This document shows positions 1-5,379 of a DNA stretch of 5,430 nucleotides, piece by piece. The position numbers were made by a program, and so were the translations under genes. Position 1 is the first letter of the stretch; each line of letters starts with the position of its first letter. Source of the stretch: JAYZVT01 sp050248375 (lineage in GTDB: Bacteria > Pseudomonadota > Alphaproteobacteria > Rhizobiales > Methyloligellaceae). The stretch lies in assembly GCA_050248375.1 (NCBI GenBank), contig JBFWSL010000238.1, forward strand, positions 1-5,430. Reading direction: 5' to 3'. Under the pieces are notes generated by a model. That model had not been told where the DNA came from and did not search any database. It was given only the letters and a program-made list of their open reading frames with translations.

Positions 1-2039
1 CACCGAGCCCGGAAGCCGGGATCGGCGCCTGCGCGCGGCTGATCCGCTCGGGCCGGTATTCCGGACACGGGCTCGCCACGGCCTATAACAACCGCGGCTA
101 CTATCTGGCCGAGACCGGCGACCTGAAGGGCGCCCTGGAGGATCTCGACCGGGCCATCAAGATCTGGCCGCGCGACGCGACGTTCTTTCTGACGCGCGGC
201 TATGTTCTCGGCGAACTGGGAGAGATCGACCGCGCCTTCACGGACACCAATCAGGCCATCAAGCTCGATCCCAAGCTGGCCCAGGCCTACGTGAACCGGA
301 GCGCCGGATGGATCGCCAAGGGCGAGCCGGCGAAGGCGCTGGCGGATGTGGAAAAGGCATTGCGGCTGGAGCCCGGGAACATCATGGCCCTGCACTTCAA
401 GGGACTCTCGCTCTACCATATGAGCCGGTACAAGGAAGCGGTCACAGCCTACAACGCGGCCCTCAAGGCGGATCCCAAACTCGCCCTCGCCTACGCGCAC
501 CGGGGCTACTCGCTGTTCGAGCTGGGAGAATACGAGAAGGCCGCCGCGGACTTCGAAAAGCAGATCGCGCTCGATGCCACGCTCACGAGCGGCTATATCG
601 GCCGTGCGCTGTACTGGAAGTACAAGGATGATACCCAGCGCGCGCTTGAAGAGATCAACCACGCACTCAAGCTCGATACCCGCGATACAGATGCGCTGAA
701 CGCACGGGCCATATTGCTTGAACTCCTGGGCGAGCACGACCGGGCCATTGCCGACATCGAGGCCGCCATCCGCATCGCGCCGGAAGAGGCCAGGCTCTAC
801 CTCGTGCGAGGCAATCTGTGGCGGGAAACGGGCAACCTCGAACAGGCGCTGGCGGACCAGAACAAGGCCATCACGCTCAATAAGGATCCGAACTTTCCGG
901 ACATGAACAGCCAGCGTGGCGATACGCACCGCTATCTCGGCAACTATGACGAGGCGCTGGCCGACTACGACGAGGCACTGCGCATCCGCCCGACACTGGT
1001 GCACGCCATCGTCGGACGCGGCCTGGTGTTCGAGAAGAAGGGCGACCTCGCGGCGGCGCGCAAGGAATTCGAGCGGGCCATCGCAACGAAGGACGTGGGC
1101 ACAACGGAACTCCTCTCGGCGGAAGAGCGCAAGACGGCGCAGGCGCGGCTGGCCGCGCTCGACTCCGGCGCGCCGCAGCCCGTGATTCCCCCTGCCCCGT
1201 CCAAGACCGCTTCCACGACGTCGATCCCGACGCCTCAACTCGCCCTGCCCGATGTGGACGCCAGCCAGAAGGGCGCCGGCATACGTGTCGCGCTGGTGAT
1301 CGGCAACTCGGCCTACGAGAACGCGTCGCCGCTGTCCAACCCCCAGCGCGACGCCGCCGCGATCGCGGAAACCCTGCGCAAGGTCGGATTCGAGACTGTG
1401 ACGCTCGCCAGCGATGCCGGCCGCGACACCCTCGTCAACGCGTTGCGCGACTTCGCCAGCGTGGCGGAGAAGGCCGACTGGGCGCTGGTCTACTACGCCG
1501 GCCACGGCATCGAGGTGAACGGAATCAATTACCTGATTCCCGTGGACGCGAAGCTGAGCGTGGACCGCGACGTGCAGTTCGAGGCCGTGCCGCTCGACCA
1601 GGTGCTGGCATCCGTGGAGCAGGCCAGAAAGCTCAAGCTCGTCATTCTGGACGCCTGCCGCGACAATCCCTTCGTACCCAAGATGCGCAAGACGCCGGCG
1701 CCGGAATCGCGCACGGCGAGCGTGTCGACCGCAGGCGGCGTCGTGGGTACGCGCTCGGTCGGGCTCGGTCTCGGACGGATCGAGGACAAGACGGCGGGTC
1801 AGGCGACCCTCGTGGTCTATTCGGCCAAGCACGGACAGGTCGCGCTCGACGGCGAAGGCGAGCACTCGCCCTTCGCCGTCGCCTTCGTGCAGCGGGTGGC
1901 GACGCCGGGGGTGGAGATCAACAAGGTGTTCCGGCTCGTGCGCGACGATGTCATGGAGGCGACGGCGGGCCGGCAGGAGCCCTATACCTACGGCTCGCTG
2001 CCGGGCAAGGAAGACTTCTTCTTCGTTTCCAGGAAATAG
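1..2039 (+). CDS. TPR-repeat protein with C-terminal caspase-like (peptidase C14) domain, 5' partial
   Basis: The frame is open from the left edge (first full codon at base 3) and gives 678 residues to the TAG at 2037-2039, so the true start is upstream; the GTG at 291 lies inside a TPR and is not the start. Residues about 25-370 form roughly ten 34-residue TPR units with the usual W/Y, G-Y, A and P positions (e.g. LDP, LEP, IAP unit ends). A Pro/Ser/Thr-rich linker (about 388-425) leads to a caspase fold beginning RVALVIGN near residue 428. The catalytic His is in YYAGHG (His501, codon 1503-1505) and the Cys in LDACRDNPF (Cys552, codon 1656-1658); the C-terminal SPFAVAF and QEPYTYGSL blocks are also typical. 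TPRs usually bind partner proteins. Bacterial C14 proteins are often Arg/Lys-specific proteases, but the substrate here is unknown. An N-terminal export signal, common in such proteins, cannot be seen. The gene converges on the GNAT gene. Confidence 0.93.
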   Translation, partial: PSPEAGIGACARLIRSGRYSGHGLATAYNNRGYYLAETGDLKGALEDLDRAIKIWPRDATFFLTRGYVLGELGEIDRAFTDTNQAIKLDPKLAQAYVNRSAGWIAKGEPAKALADVEKALRLEPGNIMALHFKGLSLYHMSRYKEAVTAYNAALKADPKLALAYAHRGYSLFELGEYEKAAADFEKQIALDATLTSGYIGRALYWKYKDDTQRALEEINHALKLDTRDTDALNARAILLELLGEHDRAIADIEAAIRIAPEEARLYLVRGNLWRETGNLEQALADQNKAITLNKDPNFPDMNSQRGDTHRYLGNYDEALADYDEALRIRPTLVHAIVGRGLVFEKKGDLAAARKEFERAIATKDVGTTELLSAEERKTAQARLAALDSGAPQPVIPPAPSKTASTTSIPTPQLALPDVDASQKGAGIRVALVIGNSAYENASPLSNPQRDAAAIAETLRKVGFETVTLASDAGRDTLVNALRDFASVAEKADWALVYYAGHGIEVNGINYLIPVDAKLSVDRDVQFEAVPLDQVLASVEQARKLKLVILDACRDNPFVPKMRKTPAPESRTASVSTAGGVVGTRSVGLGLGRIEDKTAGQATLVVYSAKHGQVALDGEGEHSPFAVAFVQRVATPGVEINKVFRLVRDDVMEATAGRQEPYTYGSLPGKEDFFFVSRK
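75..1110 (+). repeat. Array of about ten tandem TPR units within the coding sequence
   Basis: Degenerate protein-level repeats with a period near 102 bases. Unit starts can be recognised at AYNNRGYYL, FFLTRGYVL, AYVNRSAGW, ALHFKGLSL, AYAHRGYSL, GYIGRALYW, ALNARAILL, LYLVRGNLW, NSQRGDTHR and AIVGRGLVF. The DNA copies are diverged, so this is an old structural repeat and not a recent expansion. The units should stack as a helical solenoid that binds partners. More units may lie upstream of the window. Confidence 0.85.
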
Positions 2040-2045
2040 CGGCAT

Positions 2046-2058
2046 CCGGCCCGGCCGG
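2046..2058. other. GC hairpin between convergent genes
   Basis: CCGGC (2046-2050) pairs with GCCGG (2054-2058) over a 3-base loop, in the 30 bp between the two convergent stop codons. There is no T-run on either side, so it is not a standard intrinsic terminator. It could still slow polymerase or protect 3' ends. In DNA this rich in G and C, a 5-bp stem may be chance. Confidence 0.3.
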
Positions 2059-2069
2059 GACTCGAGCGT

Positions 2070-2579
2070 CTAAAGCTCCAGTTCCATGAAATCCATCAGG
2101 TCGACAACCGGAGCGGGCAGGTCGTAATAAGCCGAGATGGGCACGAAGCCGAGCCTGGAATAGAGCTTCTTCGCCTCTGGCTGCTTGAAGCCCACGTCGA
2201 GACGCATAAGCCGGTATCCCCGCTCCCGCGCGACCGCGACGATCGCCTCGCACAACCTGTAGCCCAGATGGTGGCCCCGCGCCGCGGTGGCGACGAACAG
2301 GCGTTTCATCTCGCAGACGTCTTCGCCGAGCCGGCGCATCAGAACGCATCCGGCCGGCTGGCCGTCCAGCCGCCCCAGCAGGATTTCCCCTCCGGGCGGC
2401 TCATAGCCCCTGGGAAGGTCGCGAAGCTCCTCGTACCAGGCCTCCGGGTCGAAATAGGTTTCGACCAGCCAGACGTGTTCGGAATAGCGAATGCGCATCG
2501 CATTCTCGAATTGCCGGCAAAGCCCGCGGACTGAAGAGATGTCTTCCTGGGTACGCGCAGGCGCGATCGAGATGTCCAC
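2070..2579 (-). CDS. GNAT family N-acetyltransferase
   Basis: A 169-residue protein, the usual size for a single-domain GCN5-related acetyltransferase, which moves an acetyl group from acetyl-CoA to an amine; the acceptor cannot be predicted. The core runs from a beta strand GEILLGRLDGQPAGCVLMRR (about 64-83) through CEMKRLFV (89-96) into the acetyl-CoA phosphate loop RGHHLG (101-106) and its helix, then the motif-B strand YRLMRLDVG (122-130) and the LYSRLGF segment (139-145). The usual Q/R-x-x-G-x-G/A loop has His104 in place of its central Gly. Translation starts at GTG (2577-2579), supported by a GGGGGAAG ribosome site; no upstream in-frame start precedes a stop. The product is cytoplasmic. 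It is read from its own 143-bp upstream gap or by read-through from yidD. Confidence 0.92.
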   Translation of the reverse strand: MDISIAPARTQEDISSVRGLCRQFENAMRIRYSEHVWLVETYFDPEAWYEELRDLPRGYEPPGGEILLGRLDGQPAGCVLMRRLGEDVCEMKRLFVATAARGHHLGYRLCEAIVAVARERGYRLMRLDVGFKQPEAKKLYSRLGFVPISAYYDLPAPVVDLMDFMELEL

Positions 2580-2584
2580 CGAGT

Positions 2585-2592
2585 CTTCCCCC
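2585..2592 (-). promoter_or_regulatory. Ribosome binding site of the GNAT gene
   Basis: On the minus strand GGGGGAAG lies 5 bases before the GTG at 2579 (about 7 from the GGGGGA core). It supports the GTG start, since no ATG fits the protein's N-terminus. Confidence 0.55.
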
Positions 2593-2614
2593 GTTTTTCT
2601 TCTTGTCGTTCTTG

Positions 2615-2644
2615 GGGCGGTTCAGCCGCCCATTTGTCTTTTTC
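2615..2644 (+). terminator. Intrinsic-terminator-like hairpin, plus-strand orientation
   Basis: GGGCGG (2615-2620), loop TTCAG (2621-2625) and CCGCCC (2626-2631) form a perfect 6-bp GC stem, followed on the plus strand by ATTTGTCTTTTTC (2632-2644). That is a good stem plus T-rich tail for plus-strand transcription. No plus-strand gene ends just before it: the TPR-caspase gene stops 575 bases upstream, beyond the antisense GNAT gene. On the minus strand the same stem lacks a T-tail and would sit in the GNAT 5' leader. Confidence 0.5.
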
Positions 2645-2722
2645 GTACATATGGTCGGGGGAAACGGCGGCATGGTCCACCCGATACATGGTCGCATGCA
2701 GGCAGATAATCAGTAGGCGTTG

Positions 2723-2962
2723 TTATTTCGGAGGAGGTACCGGGTCGTAGCCTTCTCCTCCCCACGGGTGACAGCGGCAGACCCGGCGGATCGCCAGCCA
2801 GCTTCCGCGAACGGGCCCGTGCAAATCGACGGCCTCCACGGCATATTCGGAGCAGGTCGGCAGAAAGCGGCATTGCCGGCCGGCAAATGCGGAAAACGTG
2901 TAGCGGTACAGCAGGATCGGCGCCTTGACGGCGGCCTTTGCAACTTTCGCTGCGATGCTCAT
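2723..2962 (-). CDS. yidD: Membrane protein insertion efficiency factor YidD
   Basis: A 79-residue protein with the full YidD (DUF37/haemolytic domain) signature: CRFLPTCSEYA at 31-41, HG near 48-49, WLAIRR at 55-60, then RCHPWGGEGYDPVP (63-76). YidD is a small inner-membrane-associated protein that assists YidC and Sec in inserting membrane proteins; an N-terminal amphipathic, Lys-containing stretch (about 1-25) fits peripheral membrane binding. The four cysteines (31, 37, 62, 64) include the family's conserved ones. The ATG overlaps the upstream gene's TGA by 4 bp (2959-2962), with a GAGGGG ribosome site inside that gene's last codons, so translation is probably coupled. yidD more often neighbours rnpA-yidC; placement next to an Fe-S scaffold gene is the alternative arrangement I recall in alphaproteobacteria. 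Confidence 0.96.
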   Translation of the reverse strand: MSIAAKVAKAAVKAPILLYRYTFSAFAGRQCRFLPTCSEYAVEAVDLHGPVRGSWLAIRRVCRCHPWGGEGYDPVPPPK

Positions 2963-3918
2963 GCATTCCCCTCAATCAGCGACAGCAGGGCCGCGCCGAC
3001 GATGAGGTCGAGATGCGCCCCGCCCGCATTCTTGAACACCGTGATCTGTCCGGGTGACGTGCGGGGCTCGCACCGGCCGCCGACCAGCTCGTACAGGTCG
3101 CCGCGAATATCCCCGACAGCGATGGCGCCCTCCTTTACAGGCTGCATGATCTCGCCCACCTGCAGAGCGGTATGGCGGTTGTCCACGAAGAGCGGGCCGG
3201 CGGTGAGCACGTCCGCATCGGCTTCGCGGGTATCCGGCGAGAAGCTGCCGACGAGATCCACATGCGTTCCAGGCCTGAGCCACTCGCCCTTCAGGAAGGG
3301 CTTCGCGGCCATGGTCGCGGTGCAGACCACATCTGCACCCCGCACCGCCGCCTCGAGATCGGTCACGGACTCCGCCGGAATGTCTTCTTCCCGCAATTCC
3401 GCCGCGAGGTCCTGCGCGCGTCCGGGAGTGCGGTTCCAGATGCGGACACGGGAAAGCGAGGGCTGTGCCGCCAGGTGCCCCCGGATCAGCCAGGGCGCCA
3501 GCCCGCCCGCGCCCGCCACGACGAGGGTGGAGGAGTCCGGCCGCGCGAGCAGCCGCGACCCGAGGCCGGAGTCGGCGGCGGTCTTCCACCAGGTCAGCTC
3601 GGTTGCCTCCAGCACGGCGCGGGGCCGCCCGTTGGTCCCGTCGAACAGCACCAGCAGGGCCTGCACGGACGGCAGGCCATGCCTGTCCGGATTGCCGGGA
3701 AAGATGGAGATCAGCTTGCTGCCGAAGGGACCGTTGCGGTTCAGCGCGGAGCGGATCAGGTAGCGCCCCTCCCGCGGCCCGATCAGCCCATCGGCGATTT
3801 CGGGGCGGGACTCGCGGTGAGCCGCCTCGAGGGCGCCGATGAGGTGGCCGAGATCGAGTACGCGCCGCATTTCCCCGCTGGTCACGAAGCGGCAGTCCCC
3901 GGGCGCGGGGGCGGTCAT
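2959..3918 (-). CDS. Ornithine cyclodeaminase / mu-crystallin family NAD(P)-dependent oxidoreductase
   Basis: A 319-residue protein, normal for the family, which includes ornithine cyclodeaminase, alanine dehydrogenase (archaeal type), ketimine reductases and pyrroline-2-carboxylate reductase. Visible are the substrate-side Lys68 followed by FPGN (73-76), GLPSVQALLVLFD (81-93), LTWWKTAADS (108-117), a Rossmann loop GAGGLAP (136-142), HVDLVGSFSPDTREAD (219-234), FVDNR (244-248) and the C-terminal ITVFKNAGGAHLDL (292-305). Two positions depart from true cyclodeaminase: the RTAA arginine is Lys112, and the catalytic Asp position after VG is Phe226. A reductase or dehydrogenase acting on a cyclic imine or keto acid is therefore likelier than ornithine cyclisation; the substrate is unknown. 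The ATG (3916-3918) overlaps the stop of a 26-codon ORF as ATGA; no upstream in-frame start exists. The stop overlaps yidD the same way. Confidence 0.9.
   Translation of the reverse strand: MTAPAPGDCRFVTSGEMRRVLDLGHLIGALEAAHRESRPEIADGLIGPREGRYLIRSALNRNGPFGSKLISIFPGNPDRHGLPSVQALLVLFDGTNGRPRAVLEATELTWWKTAADSGLGSRLLARPDSSTLVVAGAGGLAPWLIRGHLAAQPSLSRVRIWNRTPGRAQDLAAELREEDIPAESVTDLEAAVRGADVVCTATMAAKPFLKGEWLRPGTHVDLVGSFSPDTREADADVLTAGPLFVDNRHTALQVGEIMQPVKEGAIAVGDIRGDLYELVGGRCEPRTSPGQITVFKNAGGAHLDLIVGAALLSLIEGNA
2968..2973 (-). promoter_or_regulatory. Ribosome binding site of yidD inside the upstream gene
   Basis: Minus-strand GAGGGG encodes Glu-Gly near the C-terminus of the cyclodeaminase-like protein and ends 5 bases before the yidD ATG. 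It supports that start over the neighbouring out-of-frame ATG at 2964-2966. Confidence 0.55.
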
Positions 3919-3995
3919 CTGTCCAGGCAGGGCCCGCCCGTCTTGCGGGCATTGACCCTGGCGGAAACGACGAAGGGCGGCTCGCGGTCTGCCAT
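3915..3995 (-). CDS. Possible 26-residue small protein or coupling leader ORF
   Basis: An ATG-started ORF of 26 codons plus TGA fills the gap between the scaffold gene stop (4006-4008) and the cyclodeaminase-like gene. It begins 10 bases after the scaffold stop, and its TGA overlaps the next ATG (3915-3918). The peptide starts MADREPPFVV and ends GGPCLDR; it is basic, without a membrane segment or a motif I recognise. No good ribosome site precedes it (GGGG sits about 16 bases upstream), so ribosomes finishing the scaffold gene would have to reinitiate. The downstream gene also lacks a clear ribosome site, which makes a coupling role plausible. It may equally be a chance ORF in a 90-bp spacer. 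Confidence 0.35.
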   Translation of the reverse strand: MADREPPFVVSARVNARKTGGPCLDR

Positions 3996-4005
3996 GAAGC
4001 GCAAA

Positions 4006-4467
4006 TCAGGTCCCCGCGCCGGCCCTGGCCCCGCCACGGGATTCGATCTGGGCGAGCGCATCCTCGACCGCGTCGAACACAAGCAGGGTCGAGGCATGGC
4101 GGGCACGGAAGTCGCGCACGGGTTCGAGCACGGCGAGGTCGTTCCACCTGCCCCCGGGCGGAGGACCATCCTCCTTCAGCATGGCGCGCATCTGACTGCC
4201 GACCGCCCGCAGCTCTTCGGGAGTGGAGCCGATGATGTTGCGGCCCATGACGGAGGCGGCGGCCTGGCCGAGCAGACAGGCCTTCACGGTCTGGCCATAA
4301 CGGGCCACGCGGCCCCCTTCGATATCGAGGTCGATGGAGACGGTACTGCCGCACAGCTTGGAGTGCGCGGTGGCCGTGGCGCCGGGATGCTCCAGCCGCT
4401 GGCCGTGAGGAATTCCGGCGGCCAGTTCCAGGATGCGGGGGCTGTAGATGTCGTCCAGCAAAGTCAT
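4006..4467 (-). CDS. Iron-sulfur cluster assembly scaffold-like protein (IscU/NifU N-terminal family)
   Basis: A 153-residue protein of the NifU_N/IscU fold: YSPRILELAAGIP (8-20), TATAHSKLCGS (31-41), VKACLLGQAAAS (61-72), then LKEDGPPPGGRW (97-108), LAVLEPVRDF (111-120) and RHASTLLVFDAVEDAL (123-138). In IscU/SufU, three Cys and an Asp hold the nascent cluster. Here Cys39 and Cys64 are kept, but the third-Cys position appears to be His124 and the Asp of CGD is Ser41. This looks like a feature of this alphaproteobacterial subgroup, and its scaffold role is assigned by homology only. The first gene of the minus-strand operon, it has no strong ribosome site before ATG 4465-4467, but the N-terminus matches the family. 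The product is cytoplasmic. No isc, suf or nif genes are adjacent. The C-terminal tail after residue 142 is Gly/Ala-rich. Confidence 0.88.
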   Translation of the reverse strand: MTLLDDIYSPRILELAAGIPHGQRLEHPGATATAHSKLCGSTVSIDLDIEGGRVARYGQTVKACLLGQAAASVMGRNIIGSTPEELRAVGSQMRAMLKEDGPPPGGRWNDLAVLEPVRDFRARHASTLLVFDAVEDALAQIESRGGARAGAGT

Positions 4468-4519
4468 TGGCAGATCACGATATTCATATATGCGGACCTT
4501 GCGGCATGCGGGAGCGCTG

Positions 4520-4549
4520 TATATATGCTCTCTTCGCGGGAACGGTCAG
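4520..4549 (-). promoter_or_regulatory. Candidate promoter of the scaffold-yidD operon
   Basis: On the minus strand CTGACC (4544-4549) and TATATA (4520-4525) are 18 bases apart, each matching the sigma-70 hexamers at 4 of 6 positions. Transcription would start near 4513, giving a leader of about 45 bases. A second AT-rich patch (CATATATG, 4485-4492) lies closer to the gene and could instead hold the -10 element. Eye-matched only. Confidence 0.35.
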
Positions 4550-4597
4550 GGTTACCTCATACCCGGCCTGCGGCGAAAGGTCCATCGGGCCGCGCCC

Positions 4598-4625
4598 AGC
4601 ATATGTCTCGTACCATAACTATGCT
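4598..4625. promoter_or_regulatory. Inverted repeat in the divergent intergenic region, possible operator
   Basis: AGCATA (4598-4603) and TATGCT (4620-4625) are perfect inverted copies separated by 16 bases. With one bulged T the arms extend to CCAGCATA and TATGCT-T-GG. The element lies just upstream of the proposed folE promoter and between the two divergent transcripts, where an operator could act. No known regulator's box is recognised, and chance is possible. Confidence 0.25.
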
Positions 4626-4636
4626 TGGTGAGGATT

Positions 4637-4666
4637 TTCGCAAGCGGTCCGGATTGGCTGTATAGT
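4637..4666 (+). promoter_or_regulatory. Candidate folE promoter
   Basis: TATAGT (4661-4666) matches the -10 consensus at 5 of 6 positions, with TTCGCA (4637-4642) 18 bases upstream matching the -35 at 4 of 6. Transcription would begin near 4673, giving a leader of about 57 bases. Eye-matched only. Confidence 0.45.
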
Positions 4667-4668
4667 TT

Positions 4669-4715
4669 GGCGGAGATGCAGGGACGGACATTTCCGGCCC
4701 CCCGGCCGTTCCGCC
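4669..4715 (+). promoter_or_regulatory. Structured folE leader (two nested GC stems)
   Basis: GGCGGA (4669-4674) can pair perfectly with TCCGCC (4710-4715), enclosing a 5-bp hairpin CGGCC/GGCCG (4695-4699 with 4704-4708, loop CCCC). About 20 unpaired bases (4675-4694) remain on the 5' side, and the outer stem ends 2 bases before the AAAGGA ribosome site. It could modulate folE translation. If transcription starts near 4673, however, the outer 5' arm would be mostly missing from the RNA. It does not match the THF-II (folE motif) riboswitch as I remember it. Confidence 0.35.
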
Positions 4716-4717
4716 TG

Positions 4718-4723
4718 AAAGGA
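4718..4723 (+). promoter_or_regulatory. Ribosome binding site of folE
   Basis: AAAGGA ends 6 bases before ATG 4730. It fixes this start in preference to the in-frame TTG at 4625, which would add 35 residues unlike FolE. Confidence 0.75.
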
Positions 4724-4729
4724 TTACCG

Positions 4730-5374
4730 ATGGATGCCATCGTGAAGAAACTGCCCTCCTCCAGCCCGAGCCTCGGGAAGGCCCCCGAGGTGCCGCGTCC
4801 TTCGAGGGCGGAAGCCGAGGAAGCGGTGCGCACGCTGATCGCATGGGCAGGCGACGATCCCCGCCGCGAAGGCCTCAGGGACACCCCGAAACGGGTGGTC
4901 AACGCCTATCGCGAGTTCTTCAAGGGCTACGAGGAGTGCCCGATCGAGGCCCTGTCGCGGACCTTCGACGATGTCGGCGGCTATGACGACATCGTGATGC
5001 TGCGCGACATCGACGTGTATTCCCACTGCGAGCACCACATCGTCCCCTTCATCGGGCGCGCCCATGTGGCCTATCTGCCCTCGGCGCAGGTCGTGGGCAT
5101 CTCCAAGCTGGCCCGCGTGGTGGAGATTTTCGCACGCCGCCTGCAGACGCAGGAGACGATGACGGCGCAGATCGCCGATTCCATCGAGCAGGTGCTGAAG
5201 CCGCGCGGGGTGGCCGTAATGATCGAGGCGGTGCACCAGTGCATGTCGCTGCGCGGCGTCAGCAAACCGAATGTCGCCACAATCACCACGCAATTCCGTG
5301 GCGCGTTCAAGGATGATCCGGCGCAGCAGCAGCGCTTCATGCTGATGGCGACGCGTTCGAACAAGTCGGCCTAG
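4730..5374 (+). CDS. folE: GTP cyclohydrolase I (FolE)
   Basis: A 214-residue cytoplasmic enzyme that converts GTP to 7,8-dihydroneopterin triphosphate and formate, the first step of tetrahydrofolate (and pterin) synthesis. The zinc-binding and catalytic motif SHCEHHIVPFIGRAHVAYLP is present, with Cys100, His102 and His103 matching E. coli Cys110, His112 and His113; Cys171 in HQCMSLRGV matches Cys181. EGLRDTPKRV, the substrate-site VVGISKLARVVEIFARRLQ, and TITTQFRGAF near the C-terminus are all typical, so this is an intact zinc-type IA enzyme. The first 22 or so residues are a variable, Ser/Pro-rich extension. The family normally assembles as a decamer. The ATG follows a good AAAGGA site. 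It is transcribed divergently from the scaffold operon, and a probable hisI gene begins 43 bases after its stop. Confidence 0.98.
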   Translation: MDAIVKKLPSSSPSLGKAPEVPRPSRAEAEEAVRTLIAWAGDDPRREGLRDTPKRVVNAYREFFKGYEECPIEALSRTFDDVGGYDDIVMLRDIDVYSHCEHHIVPFIGRAHVAYLPSAQVVGISKLARVVEIFARRLQTQETMTAQIADSIEQVLKPRGVAVMIEAVHQCMSLRGVSKPNVATITTQFRGAFKDDPAQQQRFMLMATRSNKSA

Positions 5375-5379
5375 TGCCT

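Noticed and set aside
1951..2349. A 132-codon minus-strand frame across the convergent junction
   Set aside because: It overlaps the GNAT gene out of frame and the caspase 3' end antisense, and its composition is typical of a shadow ORF.
2339..2689. A 116-codon minus-strand frame (start MYRVDHAAV) overlapping the GNAT start
   Set aside because: Most of it is out of frame with the GNAT gene. The portion in the gap is short and hydrophilic with no recognised family, and its ATG has no convincing ribosome site.
2972..4354. A 460-codon open frame on the minus strand spanning the scaffold and cyclodeaminase-like genes
   Set aside because: It is out of frame with both recognised genes, its product is Arg/Gly/Pro-rich with no family motif, and long shadow frames are normal in GC-rich DNA.
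3172..4665. A 497-codon open frame on the plus strand antisense to the same genes
   Set aside because: It is antisense to two genes with clear conserved motifs, is low in recognisable structure, and runs into the intergenic region. It is best explained by GC-skewed codon positions.
4625..4729. TTG-initiated N-terminal extension of folE
   Set aside because: It would place the promoter-like TATAGT and the AAAGGA site inside the coding region and adds residues not typical of FolE. ATG 4730 has the good ribosome site.
4667..4729. Call of a THF-II (folE motif) riboswitch
   Set aside because: The region has stems near the ribosome site, but I cannot match the conserved loop sequence of that motif from memory, so it is listed only as a structured leader.
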